Part shown: in pieces, positions 22,108 to 34,648 of the stretch
How the letters are laid out: each line of letters begins with the position of its first letter
Numbering within the stretch: the stretch's first letter is position 1
Assembly (NCBI RefSeq): GCF_003217475.1
Contig: NZ_QJSP01000001.1
Coordinates: 310,001 to 374,000 of the forward strand
Direction of reading: 5' to 3'
DNA: 64,000 bases
Source: Williamsia limnetica
GTDB lineage: Bacteria > Actinomycetota > Actinomycetes > Mycobacteriales > Mycobacteriaceae
Position numbers and translations under genes: made by a program
Notes under the pieces: generated by a model
The model's database searches: none
What the model was told of the DNA's origin: nothing
The model's input: only the letters and a program-made list of their open reading frames with translations

Positions 22108-23022
22108 GTGAGTGTGAGTACCGAATCCCGCCCCGATGCAGACCCGCCTGTGCGTGTCGACCCACCCTCTGCCAGAAGGACGCCTGCGCTCTCGCCCAGC
22201 AGGGCGGGTGATTACAAGCAGTGCCCGCTGCTGTACCGATACCGGGCGATCGACCGGTTACCCGAGGTGCCCACACAGGCACAGGTGAAGGGCACGGTCG
22301 TCCATGCCGCGCTCGAGAACCTCTTCGACATGCCCGCCGGGCTTCGGGTGCCGGAATCCGCTGAGTTCTTGGTCGACGGTGCCTGGGGTGCTCTCTGTGA
22401 GGAATCGCCCGAGCTGCGTGAGCTCGTTCCCGACGATCAGGTCGACAAATTCCTGTCGGACGCCCACAAGCTCATCTCGACGTACTACACGCTGGAGAAC
22501 CCGACCGCATTCACGCCGGAATCGTGCGAACTACGCGTCGAGGTGGATCTGGTCGCCGACGACGAATCCGACAACGGGGTCCTGCTGCGCGGGTTCGTCG
22601 ATCGCATCGATGTCGCTCCCGACGGCAGGGTTCGGGTGGTCGACTACAAGACCGGCCGCTCCCCCGGCGAGAGTTTCGAGTCTCGCGCCCTGTTCCAGAT
22701 GAAGTTCTATGCACTGGCGATCTACCGCCTACGCGGTGTCGTCCCGGCACGGTTGCAGTTGCTGTATCTGGCGGATGGCCAATCGCTGATCTACACCCCC
22801 GACAAGGCTGAACTGGATCGATTCGCCAAGACCCTCAAAGCGATCTGGAAAGCCATTCAGAAGGCAGGCGCCACGGGCGAATTCCCGCCCAAGAAGAGCC
22901 GCATGTGCCAATGGTGCGACCACAAGGCCCACTGTCCCGAGTTCGGGGGCACCCTCCTGCCCTACCCCGGGTGGCCCAGTGCTCCCGGCGAGACGAGCCA
23001 CGCGGAAGCCGTCGCCGAGTAG
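22108..23022 (+). CDS. RecB-family nuclease with Fe-S cysteine cluster
   Basis: This 304-aa single-domain nuclease has the PD-(D/E)XK RecB/Cas4 core. It shows SPSRAGDYKQCPLLYRYR with the first cysteine, KGTVVHAALENLF, GFVDRIDVAPDGRVRVVDYKTGR (the catalytic D and DYK residues), and a final C-x2-C-x5-C set in RMCQWCDHKAHCPEF. The four cysteines bracket the fold as in AddB and Cas4 Fe-S nucleases. No helicase gene adjoins it and there is no CRISPR array, so a repair or housekeeping role is more likely than adaptation. The GTG at 22108 follows a -10 hexamer. Confidence 0.88.
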   Translation: MSVSTESRPDADPPVRVDPPSARRTPALSPSRAGDYKQCPLLYRYRAIDRLPEVPTQAQVKGTVVHAALENLFDMPAGLRVPESAEFLVDGAWGALCEESPELRELVPDDQVDKFLSDAHKLISTYYTLENPTAFTPESCELRVEVDLVADDESDNGVLLRGFVDRIDVAPDGRVRVVDYKTGRSPGESFESRALFQMKFYALAIYRLRGVVPARLQLLYLADGQSLIYTPDKAELDRFAKTLKAIWKAIQKAGATGEFPPKKSRMCQWCDHKAHCPEFGGTLLPYPGWPSAPGETSHAEAVAE

Positions 23023-23027
23023 GTCGT

Positions 23028-23033
23028 TAGAGT
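23028..23033 (+). promoter_or_regulatory. -10 element of leaderless thioesterase promoter
   Basis: TAGAGT, then seven bases, then ATG at 23041; it lies in the 18-base gap after the RecB-like gene. Confidence 0.55.
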
Positions 23034-23040
23034 CAGGCAA

Positions 23041-23874
23041 ATGTCTGACGAACGCGCCTACTACCTTCCGCTGGGTCGCGATGGCGATCATGAACACTTC
23101 ACCCCGACCGAGAACACCGTCAGCGTGTGGGGCGACGAACTTCAGCACGGCGGACCCCCGATCGGGTTGTTGACCCGAGCCCTCGTACGCCACGAACCTG
23201 ACCCGACCCACGAGTTCTCGCGGATCACCGTCGACATCCTCGGAGCGATCGGTCTCGGCGAAAATCGGGTCGCGACGACCGTGTTGCGTCCAGGTCGCCA
23301 GATCTGCCTCGTTCAAGCCGAGTTGTCGGTGCGCCGGGACGACGGGACCTTTCGACCGGTGGCGCGAGCCCAGGGCTGGCGCCTCGCCACGGACACCACT
23401 TCTGCGATCGAGCACTACCCCGCCGGGTCGCTGGCCCCCGGACCACAAGATCTCGAGGGCACCATCGGCTTCTCCGGCTTGGGCCCCCTGACCGGGGACT
23501 GGGGTACGAAGGGCTTCGTCGGGACCCTGGAGGCCAGGATGGTCCCCGACGATGGTGGCGATGGACGCCGGGTGTGGGTGCGTCCGCTGCTCCCACTGGT
23601 CGCCGGTGAGCAGACCACGGACATCGAGAAGTTCTTCACCGTGCTCGACGTCGCCAACGGTGTGGGATCGCGACTCGAGTTCGGCAAGTGGTCGTTCATG
23701 AACACCGACACCACCGTCCACCTCTACCGGCAGCCTGTCGGCGACTGGACCGGGATCGACGCCCGGATGGCCGTGGGGCCCGGCGGCTACGGGATGACCG
23801 GCGCCGAACTCTTCGACGAATCGGGTGCGGTGGCCCGTTCAGCTCAGACCTTGCTCATCCGCCCATTCAATTGA
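23041..23874 (+). CDS. acyl-CoA thioesterase-like protein (double hotdog)
   Basis: The 277-aa protein resembles the thioesterase-like superfamily with two hotdog repeats. An N-terminal substrate region reads WGDELQHGGPPIGLLTRAL. A first hotdog strand set follows (ITVDILGAIGLGENRVATTVLR, RQICLVQAELSVRRDDG). The C-terminal half contains DVANGVGSRLEFGKWSFMNTDTTVHLYRQP, typical of the second domain. It probably hydrolyses an acyl-CoA; the chain length is unknown. It shares direction with the RecB-like gene but has its own -10 element, and it converges on hisG. Confidence 0.8.
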   Translation: MSDERAYYLPLGRDGDHEHFTPTENTVSVWGDELQHGGPPIGLLTRALVRHEPDPTHEFSRITVDILGAIGLGENRVATTVLRPGRQICLVQAELSVRRDDGTFRPVARAQGWRLATDTTSAIEHYPAGSLAPGPQDLEGTIGFSGLGPLTGDWGTKGFVGTLEARMVPDDGGDGRRVWVRPLLPLVAGEQTTDIEKFFTVLDVANGVGSRLEFGKWSFMNTDTTVHLYRQPVGDWTGIDARMAVGPGGYGMTGAELFDESGAVARSAQTLLIRPFN

Positions 23875-23882
23875 TCCCGATC

Positions 23883-23935
23883 TTGGTGGGTTGTGGCGAC
23901 TGTTTCCCCTGGACAGGTCCGCCAGAACCCACCAA
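23883..23935. terminator. bidirectional hairpin between thioesterase gene and hisG
   Basis: The outer arms TTGGTGGGTT and AACCCACCAA (10 bp) enclose TGGCG/CGCCA and CTGT/ACAG inner stems with a nine-base loop. It lies in the 68-base convergent gap. Confidence 0.75.
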
Positions 23936-23942
23936 TTCCGGG

Positions 23943-24788
23943 TCAGAAGCGGCAGGATCGGATGTCTGAGGCCAAAATCGCCTTCGCGCCGAGTTCGGAC
24001 AGCTCGTCCATCAGATTCTGGTGCTGCTTCCGAGGCACCAGCGACCGGACGGCCACCCAGTTGTCGTCCGCCATCGGGGCGACGGTCGGCGACTCGAGAC
24101 CGGGAGTGATCTTCATCGCCGCCTCCAGCAACGACTTGGGGCAGTCGTAGTCGAGCATGACGTAGCGCTGCCCGTAGACGACGCCCTGGACGCGGGCGAT
24201 GAAGCGTTGCGCAGCCTTGGTGCGCTCGGCCCCGGCACGTTGAACCAGTACGCCTTCGGAGTCGCAGAGCGATTCACCGAACGCCGACAATTGATGCTGC
24301 TTCAGAGTCCGGCCTGAGCCGACCACATCGGCGATGGCATCCGCCACGCCGAGCTGGATGGAGATCTCGACCGCGCCGTCCAATCGGATGATCGTCGCCT
24401 CGATGCCGCGCGCGGCAAGATCGGCACGGACGAGGTTGGGGTATGAGGTGGCGATGCGCTTGCCCGCCAGATCGGCGACGGTCCACTCCTTCTCGTTGGG
24501 TCCGGCATAACGGAACGTCGACGTCCCGATCCCGAGGGCGAGACACTCGTCCACATCGGCACCCGAATCGAGAGCGAGGTCGCGACCGGTCAAGCCGAGG
24601 TCGAGCTCGCCGGAACCGACGTAGATCGCGATGTCTTTGGGGCGAAGGAAGAAGAACTCGACCTCGTTGGCCGGGTCGAGAACGGTCAGGTCCTTGGAGT
24701 CCGAGCGGCGGCGGTAGCCGGCCTCACTGAGGATCTCGGCGGCCGACTCGGAGAGAGCCCCCTTGTTGGGGACGGCAACGCGCAGCAT
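23943..24788 (-). CDS. hisG: ATP phosphoribosyltransferase HisG (long form)
   Basis: HisG catalyses the first step of histidine synthesis, joining ATP and PRPP. The 281-aa length fits the long form with a C-terminal ACT-like regulatory domain (about residues 205-281) that binds histidine for feedback control. Motifs include [15 protein letters not shown] at the N-terminus and the phosphate-binding [17 protein letters not shown] region near residue 155. An AGGA site lies seven bases before the ATG. It is 66 bases downstream of hisE on the same strand, as in mycobacteria. Confidence 0.96.
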   Translation of the reverse strand: MLRVAVPNKGALSESAAEILSEAGYRRRSDSKDLTVLDPANEVEFFFLRPKDIAIYVGSGELDLGLTGRDLALDSGADVDECLALGIGTSTFRYAGPNEKEWTVADLAGKRIATSYPNLVRADLAARGIEATIIRLDGAVEISIQLGVADAIADVVGSGRTLKQHQLSAFGESLCDSEGVLVQRAGAERTKAAQRFIARVQGVVYGQRYVMLDYDCPKSLLEAAMKITPGLESPTVAPMADDNWVAVRSLVPRKQHQNLMDELSELGAKAILASDIRSCRF

Positions 24789-24854
24789 GGGTGGGTCCTA
24801 TCGGCAGAAGTGAGTCAGACGCTGTGGTGAGGCAGATGTTGGGGTGTATCGCGA

Positions 24855-25136
24855 TCACAGATGCTTGTACACATCGTCTGTGGTCAGACCGCGTTTGATC
24901 ATCATCACCTGGAGCCAATAGAGCAACTGAGATATTTCCTCACCCAGCGCCTCGGATGACTCGTGCTCGGCAGCAAGCCACACTTCGCCGGCCTCCTCGA
25001 TGATCTTCTTGCCGAGGGTGTGCACGCCCTTGTCGAGGGCGGCGACCGTGCCGCTGCCCTCCGGACGGGTAGCAGCCTTGTCGGTCAGTTCGGCAAACAG
25101 CTCATCGAAGGTCTTCACGGTGCCCCATTGTCCCAT
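24855..25136 (-). CDS. hisE: phosphoribosyl-ATP pyrophosphatase HisE
   Basis: HisE (93 aa) hydrolyses phosphoribosyl-ATP, the second step of histidine synthesis. It is the all-alpha MazG-like fold, with the metal-binding helix [20 protein letters not shown] and the [14 protein letters not shown] helix. The ATG at 25136 is my choice; a GTG six codons later (25118) is possible. The gene overlaps the end of the HAD gene by up to 35 bases in a different frame, so the two are likely translationally coupled. Confidence 0.94.
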   Translation of the reverse strand: MGQWGTVKTFDELFAELTDKAATRPEGSGTVAALDKGVHTLGKKIIEEAGEVWLAAEHESSEALGEEISQLLYWLQVMMIKRGLTTDDVYKHL

Positions 25137-25794
25137 TGAAGGCAGCCGCGACCTCAGCGAGGGTCAGCCCGAGAAGACTTCGACGAATCGTTCGGCGCGG
25201 ACCCGCGGGAACCGGGGCCGCCGACGGTACGACGATCGCCGCACATCCCGCCGCGGTCGCGGCCTGGGTGCCGGTCGGGGAATCCTCGAACGCCAGACAG
25301 TCGGCCGCGTCGACTCCCAGCAGATGGGCCGCCCGCAGGTATGGGTCGGGCGCCGGCTTGCCCACCGGCACCTCGTCACCACAGACCGTTGCCGCGAAGC
25401 GGTCCCGGCCGATGGTGTCGAGCGCCTGCTCGGTCAGCACACGTTCGGTGTTGGTCACCAGAGCTAGAGGAATGCCTTGCGCTGCAATCATGTCCAGCGC
25501 TTCCCGCGCGCCCGACATCCACGGGATCCCGGCGGTGAACAAGGTCGACACCCGATCGCGTAGCCAAGCCCCACGCCCCGGATAGTCCCTGTCGTCGACA
25601 GGGACTGAGGCTGCGGCAAACACCTTTGTCAGTGCATCGTTCATCGAGTTGCCCAGCGTGGACTCGCGGAGCTCGTGCGTCATCTCGATGCCGAGATCGA
25701 CCGCGAGATCCCCCATCGCGATGTCCCAGAGCTTTTCGGAGTCCAGCAGGGTGCCGTCCATGTCGAACAGCGCGGCTTTCGGTAGATCACTCAC
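25102..25794 (-). CDS. HAD-superfamily hydrolase (phosphoglycolate/beta-phosphoglucomutase-like)
   Basis: The 230-aa protein has HAD motif [11 protein letters not shown] with the Asp nucleophile near residue 10, a helical cap domain (about 20-85), motif [13 protein letters not shown], and motif [23 protein letters not shown]. It should act on a small phosphorylated metabolite. I start it at GTG 25794, with AAGGA seven bases upstream; the longer frame to 25971 would overlap the flavoprotein gene and adds a non-family arginine-rich stretch. The gene ends inside the hisE reading frame region. Confidence 0.85.
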   Translation of the reverse strand: MSDLPKAALFDMDGTLLDSEKLWDIAMGDLAVDLGIEMTHELRESTLGNSMNDALTKVFAAASVPVDDRDYPGRGAWLRDRVSTLFTAGIPWMSGAREALDMIAAQGIPLALVTNTERVLTEQALDTIGRDRFAATVCGDEVPVGKPAPDPYLRAAHLLGVDAADCLAFEDSPTGTQAATAAGCAAIVVPSAAPVPAGPRRTIRRSLLGLTLAEVAAAFNGTMGHREDLR

Positions 25795-25850
25795 CCCCAC
25801 ATCCTTGCCGACCGGGCGGCCTCGACCGAAATCGGTGACGAACGTGCGGG

Positions 25851-27065
25851 TCAGCGGTTGCCGGCGCTCCAGGCGAACGGCAGCTCGGTTCCGTTGAGGA
25901 CGTTCGCGCCGATGGCCTGGCTCTTGAAGATCGTCGGGTTGTGCACCGAGATCGTTCTGGCGTTGCGCCAATGGCGATCGAGCCGCAGGCTCTCGGAGGT
26001 GATGGACGCGCCACCGACCTCGAACAGGTCGTTCGTGGCCCGGAGCACCAGATCGCTCACGGTGATCTGGGCCTGGGCGGCGGCCAGTTCTGCGCGATCG
26101 AGCAGAACCGGGTCGGCGGCGGTCGTCGCGTCGACCAACACCTCGTCGAGAAGGTCGGCGACCGCGAGAACTGCTGTCCGGGCGGTGAATGCTGCCGCGG
26201 ACAGTTTGCCGATGACCTGCTGGACCAACGGGTCTTCACGGGGCAGATCTGCTGCCGCGTGGGTGTACGAGCGAGTGCGGTCGCGCACCCACTGTGCGGT
26301 GTCGTCGGTGGCTCGTTGGGCGATACCCGCGAGGACGGCGAGTTGAACGAGCTGGAGATACGAGGTGGCGTATGTCTTGCCCGCTGCCCCGTATCCCGGG
26401 CCGAGGATCCGGTCTGCGGCCACGGCGACGTCGCTGAACTCGGTGGTGCCGCTGGCCGTGAGCCGCTGGCCGAATCCATCCCAGTCGTCATGCTGTGTGA
26501 TCCCGTCGGCGTCTGCGTCGACCAGGACGGACACTCGCTGCCCGTCCTGGTCTGCGGCGACGAGAATGTAGTTCGAGTACAGCGACCCGGTGCTGTAGTA
26601 CTTGGTGCCGTTCAACACCCATCCGTCACCCTTTGCCGTGAGGCGCGTTCGATAACGGTCCACGGCGCCGACACCGGGCTCGGTGATGGCGTTGCCGACG
26701 AGAACGCCACCGGCCACAGCTCGCAGCCAGGTGTCGCGCTCGTCGCTGGGTTCCGCCAGCCGCTGATCCTCGGCGAAGCTGAAGTGCACGCGGAGCGCCT
26801 GAGGAAGGTTCGACTCAGCGGCCGCGAGGTCGATCAGCAGCCGGAACTGTTGCCGCACAGTCGCGCCCAGGCCCCCGAATTCCACTGGTGCGCGCAGCGC
26901 TCCCAGCCCGGCTTCCCGAAGTCTGTGCACCTCGTCGAAGGCGAGTCGACGGTCGACCTCCCGTTCGGTCGCGCCAGCGGAGATGCTTTCGAAGACGGGG
27001 CGGAAGCGGGCGTCGAGTTCGTCGTCGGTGACAGAGCCGGTGGTGGCGTCAGTTGTGATCGTCAT
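25851..27065 (-). CDS. acyl-CoA dehydrogenase-fold flavoprotein (DszC/SfnB-like)
   Basis: The 404-aa protein has the three-part acyl-CoA dehydrogenase fold: an alpha-helical N-terminal domain (LREAGLGALRAPVEFGGLGA), a beta domain (GNAITEPGVGAVDRY, WVLNGTKYYSTGSLYSNYILVA) and a C-terminal helical domain ending DRHWRNARTISVHNPTIFKSQAIG. The RNARTISVH tail and the lack of the usual catalytic glutamate context favour the flavin-dependent monooxygenase branch (DszC, SfnB) that handles sulfur or aromatic compounds, rather than beta-oxidation. The start is the ATG at 27065, where family sequence begins. Its substrate is unknown. Confidence 0.75.
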   Translation of the reverse strand: MTITTDATTGSVTDDELDARFRPVFESISAGATEREVDRRLAFDEVHRLREAGLGALRAPVEFGGLGATVRQQFRLLIDLAAAESNLPQALRVHFSFAEDQRLAEPSDERDTWLRAVAGGVLVGNAITEPGVGAVDRYRTRLTAKGDGWVLNGTKYYSTGSLYSNYILVAADQDGQRVSVLVDADADGITQHDDWDGFGQRLTASGTTEFSDVAVAADRILGPGYGAAGKTYATSYLQLVQLAVLAGIAQRATDDTAQWVRDRTRSYTHAAADLPREDPLVQQVIGKLSAAAFTARTAVLAVADLLDEVLVDATTAADPVLLDRAELAAAQAQITVSDLVLRATNDLFEVGGASITSESLRLDRHWRNARTISVHNPTIFKSQAIGANVLNGTELPFAWSAGNR

Positions 27066-27144
27066 GCCACGAGTGTTGGTCACCCGCGCGATGAAGGCAC
27101 CAGTTCGATTCACGCTGAATCAAACCGCGCTGACACCCTCCCCA

Positions 27145-27200
27145 CCGGTTTTCCGTTTCCGCGCCGGTGTCACGACGCCGGTACGGAAACGGAAAGCCGG
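27145..27200. terminator. large imperfect hairpin downstream of metH
   Basis: Arms 27145-27161 and 27184-27200 are complementary over 17 bp with one mismatch, and a shorter CCGG pair nests inside. It lies 14 bases past the metH stop and before the flavoprotein gene. There is no T-run. Confidence 0.6.
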
Positions 27201-27214
27201 CACGGATGGGCGTT

Positions 27215-30793
<3,579 letters not shown>

Positions 30794-30800
30794 GGTTATC

Positions 30801-30806
30801 AGGGTA
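30801..30806 (-). promoter_or_regulatory. -10 element of leaderless metH promoter
   Basis: TACCCT on the minus strand, seven bases before the metH ATG, in the 51-base region shared with the divergent PAC2 gene. Confidence 0.6.
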
Positions 30807-30832
30807 GTTCGCTCTCACTCGGTGTTCGGTCG

Positions 30833-30838
30833 TAGGCT
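30833..30838 (+). promoter_or_regulatory. -10 element of leaderless PAC2 gene promoter
   Basis: TAGGCT, then six bases, then GTG at 30845. Confidence 0.6.
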
Positions 30839-30844
30839 GGTTCA

Positions 30845-31714
30845 GTGAACGCAAACCTTCCACGCTTGCGCCGCCCCACGCTAGTTGCTGCCTTCGAGGG
30901 TTGGAATGACGCCGGCGACGCGGCCAGCGGAGCTGTGGAACATCTTGAGCTCGTCTGGGACGCCGTACCTCTTGCCGAAATCGATTCCGACGACTACTAC
31001 GACTTTCAGGTCAACAGGCCCATGATCAAACAGATCGATGGCGTCACCCGAAGGATCGATTGGCCGACCACCTCGATCTCGTACTGTACGCCGCCCGGTG
31101 CGGACCGGGACATCGTCCTCCTCCGGGGAATCGAACCCAACATGAGGTGGCGAGGTTTTTGCAACGAAATCCTCGAGATCGCCCGTGAGCTGCAGGTAGA
31201 CACTGTTGTGATCCTCGCCGCGCTGCTTGCCGACACCCCCCACACCCGGCCGGTCCCGGTCACCGGTGCCGCGTACAGCGGTGAGTCGGCGAAACAGTTC
31301 AAACTCGAGGAGAGCCGATACGAGGGCCCGACCGGCATCACCGGGGTCCTGCAGGACGAATGCGTCAAAGCAGGCATCCCGGCCATCTCCTTCTGGGCCG
31401 CGGTCCCCCACTACGTGTCCACCCCACCGAACCCCAAGGCCTCGGCCGCGTTGCTCAGTCATCTCGAGGAGGTCCTCGATGTCGAGGTACCGCTCGGAGA
31501 GCTGCCCGAGCAGGCCGAGGAGTGGGAACGCGCCGTGACCGAGATGACGGAAGACGACGATGAGATCGCCGATTATGTGCGCGGCCTCGAAGAACGCGGC
31601 GATGCCGAGGTGTCCGTGGACGAGACGCTGTCGAAGATCGACGGTGACGCCTTGGCCGCCGAGTTCGAACGCTATCTGCGCCGCCGCGGGCCCGGAGGCA
31701 GCTTCGGGGCGTGA
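30845..31714 (+). CDS. PAC2-family protein
   Basis: The 289-aa protein belongs to the PAC2 (proteasome assembly chaperone 2-like) family, seen in VAAFEGWNDAGDAASGAVEHL at the N-terminus and the central VVILAALLADTPHTRPVPVTG segment. Eukaryotic PAC2 helps build proteasome alpha rings; the actinobacterial role is not established. The C-terminal third is helical and rich in Glu and Asp, a likely coiled coil near residues 225-280. It has a leaderless GTG start and diverges from metH. Its presence within 20 kb of prcA/prcB is suggestive only. Confidence 0.85.
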   Translation: MNANLPRLRRPTLVAAFEGWNDAGDAASGAVEHLELVWDAVPLAEIDSDDYYDFQVNRPMIKQIDGVTRRIDWPTTSISYCTPPGADRDIVLLRGIEPNMRWRGFCNEILEIARELQVDTVVILAALLADTPHTRPVPVTGAAYSGESAKQFKLEESRYEGPTGITGVLQDECVKAGIPAISFWAAVPHYVSTPPNPKASAALLSHLEEVLDVEVPLGELPEQAEEWERAVTEMTEDDDEIADYVRGLEERGDAEVSVDETLSKIDGDALAAEFERYLRRRGPGGSFGA

Positions 31715-31808
31715 TCACGCCGGGTTCGCAGTGACGGTGAGTACCTGACAATCGGTTCGTAACGCCGCTGCAAGTAGCGGTTCATCCGGTTGCCGTTCAC
31801 TGACTCCC

Positions 31809-32156
31809 ATGTCCAGTACCCCGAAGTTCTTGCAGGGTGTCTTCTCCTTCACCGGCACCGGATTGACCAAGGCAGCCCCCTTGGATCCCTCGCTGGCCTA
31901 CCAGGTCCCGGCAGGCATGACCGTTCAGCCTCTGTATTTCCGCGGCGGCAACAGCAGCGACGAGTTGGTCTATGTGACACTGCTCCGCGATCAACAGCCG
32001 ATGCGATGGTTCCCCATGGGCGCGAAGTCGTCGGTCAACGTCCCTCTGCGCGTTGTCGAGGATGTCGATCCGGACACTTTGCTCGAGTTGGTGTTCGCCG
32101 CGCCCGAAGGATGCACGGGTGAGCTGGTCGTCGACTTCGGGTTCACGGAGTTCTGA
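31809..32156 (+). CDS. uncharacterised small protein coupled to nirB
   Basis: I do not recognise this 115-aa protein. It has no signal peptide, membrane segment or metal motif. The alternation of short hydrophobic and polar stretches (YQVPAGMTVQPLYFRGG, ELVYVTLLRDQQPMRWFPMG, TLLELVFAAPEGCTGELVVDFGF) suggests a small beta-sandwich. One cysteine is present. Its stop TGA shares a base with the nirB ATG (TGATG), so it is translated together with the nitrite reductase large subunit. A role in nitrite reductase assembly, electron supply or regulation is an inference from that coupling. Confidence 0.75.
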   Translation: MSSTPKFLQGVFSFTGTGLTKAAPLDPSLAYQVPAGMTVQPLYFRGGNSSDELVYVTLLRDQQPMRWFPMGAKSSVNVPLRVVEDVDPDTLLELVFAAPEGCTGELVVDFGFTEF

Positions 32157-34648
32157 TGACAGACAAACCCGAGCTCGACCGCCTGGTGGTGATCGGCAAC
32201 GGTATGGCCGGTGCCCGCACGGTCGAAGAGATCCTGTCGCGCGGCGGTGGTTCCCGGTTCGAGATAACGATGATCGGCGACGAACCGTACGGCAACTACA
32301 ACCGGATCATGCTCTCGCACGTCCTCGCAGGCGAGAACTCGATCGACGACGATGACCTGATGCTCAATCCGATGGCCTGGTATCGCGAGAACAACGTGAC
32401 ACTGTTCTCCGGCGATCGAGCGATGCAGATCGACCGGTTCGCGAAATCGATCACCTGCGAGAGCGGCCGCGTCATCGACTACGACACCCTGATCATCGCC
32501 ACGGGCAGCAATACCTTCTTCCCCAACATGGACGGGCTGCGTGAACCCGACGGACGCCTGGCACGCGGGGTCTTCGGCTTCCGGACCATCGAGGACACCA
32601 ACGGCATGCTCCAGATGGCCCTGTCGCGTGACGACATGCGCGCAGTGGTCATCGGCGGTGGCCTGCTCGGTCTCGAAGCGGCCTACGGACTGCGCACCCA
32701 GGGCATCGACGTCGACGTGGTCCACTCCCCCGGGCACCTGATGAACCAACAACTCGACGAACGCGGCGGACGAGTGCTGCGCAACAAGATCGAGGAACTC
32801 GGTGTCGGGGTGTACACGTCCAAGCGCACCACCACAGTGCTGCGCAACGAGGCCGGCCAGGTGGCCGGGGTCGGCTTCAACGACGACACGTCGCTACCCG
32901 CCGACATGATCGTCGTCACAGCGGGTATCCGGCCCAACGTGGAACTCGCCAGGGCCGGCGGGCTGGTCATCGAACGCGGCATCGTCGTCGATGATCAGAT
33001 GCGCTGCGAGGACGAGGGATCCATCTATGCCGTGGGCGAATGCTGCCAGCACCGCGGCGAGGTCTACGGCCTCGTCGCGCCGCTCTGGGAGCAGGCCGTC
33101 GTACTGGCCGACGTGCTGACCGGCGCCGATCCCACCGCCGCGTATCACGGCTCGCGACTCACCACGAAACTCAAGGTCGCCGGGGTCGACGTCGCAGCGA
33201 TGGGTGTCAAAGGGCCGGAACGCGACACCGACGAATTCGTGCAGTTCTACGAACCTCGCAGCGGCACGTACAAGTCGGTCGTGGTGCGGGACAACAAGCT
33301 GATCGGTGCGATGTTGCTCGGCGACATCAGCAAGGTCAATTTCTTGACCCAGGCCTTCGACGACAAGGTCCCCCTGCCCGACGAACGCATCAGCATGTTG
33401 TTCGACATGGGGACGCCCAGCGCGCAGACCGGCGCCGCAGAGCTCGCCGACGACGTGCAGGTCTGCAACTGCAACGGCGTCACGAAGGGCGACATCGTCG
33501 CCTGCGTGCATTCGGGTGCGAAGACCGTCGGCGACGTGGTTGCCAAGACCCGGGCCGGAAAAGGTTGCGGCTCCTGCAAAGGCCTCGTCGGTGACATCGT
33601 CGCATGCGCGGCCGGCGGCGATCTCGCCGTCGATCCGGCGGCGGACTGGTATGTCCCGGCCATCCCGATGGACAAGCCGGAACTGATGGCGCAGATCAAG
33701 GAGCGCAATCTGCGCTCGGTGTCCGCGGTCCTCGGCGAACTCGCACCCTCGGGCGACGACGTGACGGCCAAGATGCCCATCGCGTCGTTGCTGCGCATCA
33801 TCTGGGGTGCCGATTGGGAGGACGAACGCGGCGCACTCTTCATCAACGACCGTGTACACGCGAACATCCAGCGCGACGGCACGTTCTCCGTGGTCCCGCA
33901 GATGAAGGGCGGCGTGACGAACCCGGCGCAGTTGCGTCGTATCGCCGACGTCGCGGAGAAATACGACATACCGATGGTCAAGGTCACCGGCGGTCAGCGG
34001 ATCGATCTGCTCGGGATCAAGAAGGAAGACCTGCCGAAGGTGTGGGCAGACCTCGACATGCCGTCGGGATACGCGTACGGCAAGAGTTTCCGCACGGTCA
34101 AAACCTGTGTCGGACTTGATTTCTGCCGCTTCGGCCTGGACGACTCCACCGCACTCGGGATCGCCATCGAGGAGAAGTACCAGGGCCTGGAGTCGCCGGC
34201 GAAGCTGAAGCTTGCGGTCACCGGATGTCCGCGCAACTGCGCTGAAGCACTGTGCAAGGACTTCGGCGTCGTCGCGGTGGGCGATGGGAAGTGGGAGATC
34301 TACGTCGGTGGCGCGGCAGGGGCCCACATCCGGAAGGGTGACCTGCTCGCGACAGCCCACGGCGCCGACGAGGTCATCCGGATCTGTGGGGTGTTCATCC
34401 AGTACTACCGGGAACAGGCGAAGTGGCTCGAACGGACCTACGCGTGGGTGCCGCGCGTCGGGATCGACGAGCTGAAGGCGATCCTGATCGATGACCGCGA
34501 TGGGTTGGTGGCGGGTCTCACCGACCGGATCAACGCCTCCGCTGCGGCCTACACCGATCCATGGAAAGAACGTCTCGCGCCGAAATCGCCCGCACAGTTC
34601 AGCCCGTCGTTGCCGCTCATCAAGCTGCCATTGGTACCGGTCCGATGA
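32156..34648 (+). CDS. nirB: assimilatory nitrite reductase [NAD(P)H], large subunit NirB
   Basis: NirB (830 aa) reduces nitrite to ammonium in the cytoplasm. An FAD/NAD(P) oxidoreductase module fills about residues 1-400 (LVVIGNGMAGARTVEEIL, VVIGGGLLGLEAAYGL). A BFD-like 2Fe-2S domain follows (CNCNGVTKGDIVACV...GKGCGSC). The sulfite/nitrite reductase domains come last, with siroheme/4Fe-4S ligands TCVGLDFC (C-x5-C) and TGCPRNC (C-x3-C). It overlaps both neighbours by one to four bases, forming a tight three-gene operon with nirD. No GlnR box could be confirmed upstream. Confidence 0.97.
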   Translation: MTDKPELDRLVVIGNGMAGARTVEEILSRGGGSRFEITMIGDEPYGNYNRIMLSHVLAGENSIDDDDLMLNPMAWYRENNVTLFSGDRAMQIDRFAKSITCESGRVIDYDTLIIATGSNTFFPNMDGLREPDGRLARGVFGFRTIEDTNGMLQMALSRDDMRAVVIGGGLLGLEAAYGLRTQGIDVDVVHSPGHLMNQQLDERGGRVLRNKIEELGVGVYTSKRTTTVLRNEAGQVAGVGFNDDTSLPADMIVVTAGIRPNVELARAGGLVIERGIVVDDQMRCEDEGSIYAVGECCQHRGEVYGLVAPLWEQAVVLADVLTGADPTAAYHGSRLTTKLKVAGVDVAAMGVKGPERDTDEFVQFYEPRSGTYKSVVVRDNKLIGAMLLGDISKVNFLTQAFDDKVPLPDERISMLFDMGTPSAQTGAAELADDVQVCNCNGVTKGDIVACVHSGAKTVGDVVAKTRAGKGCGSCKGLVGDIVACAAGGDLAVDPAADWYVPAIPMDKPELMAQIKERNLRSVSAVLGELAPSGDDVTAKMPIASLLRIIWGADWEDERGALFINDRVHANIQRDGTFSVVPQMKGGVTNPAQLRRIADVAEKYDIPMVKVTGGQRIDLLGIKKEDLPKVWADLDMPSGYAYGKSFRTVKTCVGLDFCRFGLDDSTALGIAIEEKYQGLESPAKLKLAVTGCPRNCAEALCKDFGVVAVGDGKWEIYVGGAAGAHIRKGDLLATAHGADEVIRICGVFIQYYREQAKWLERTYAWVPRVGIDELKAILIDDRDGLVAGLTDRINASAAAYTDPWKERLAPKSPAQFSPSLPLIKLPLVPVR

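Noticed and set aside
22108-23022. RecB-like gene as a Cas4 adaptation gene
   Set aside because: No cas1, cas2 or repeat-spacer array anywhere in the window.
30794-30844. Search for a cobalamin riboswitch before metH
   Set aside because: Only 51 bases separate metH from the divergent gene and a -10 hexamer ends seven bases before the ATG, leaving no room for a riboswitch.
31730-31808. Possible GlnR nitrogen-control site upstream of the nir operon
   Set aside because: GTGAC-like fragments are present but the spacing does not fit the consensus, so I could not support it.
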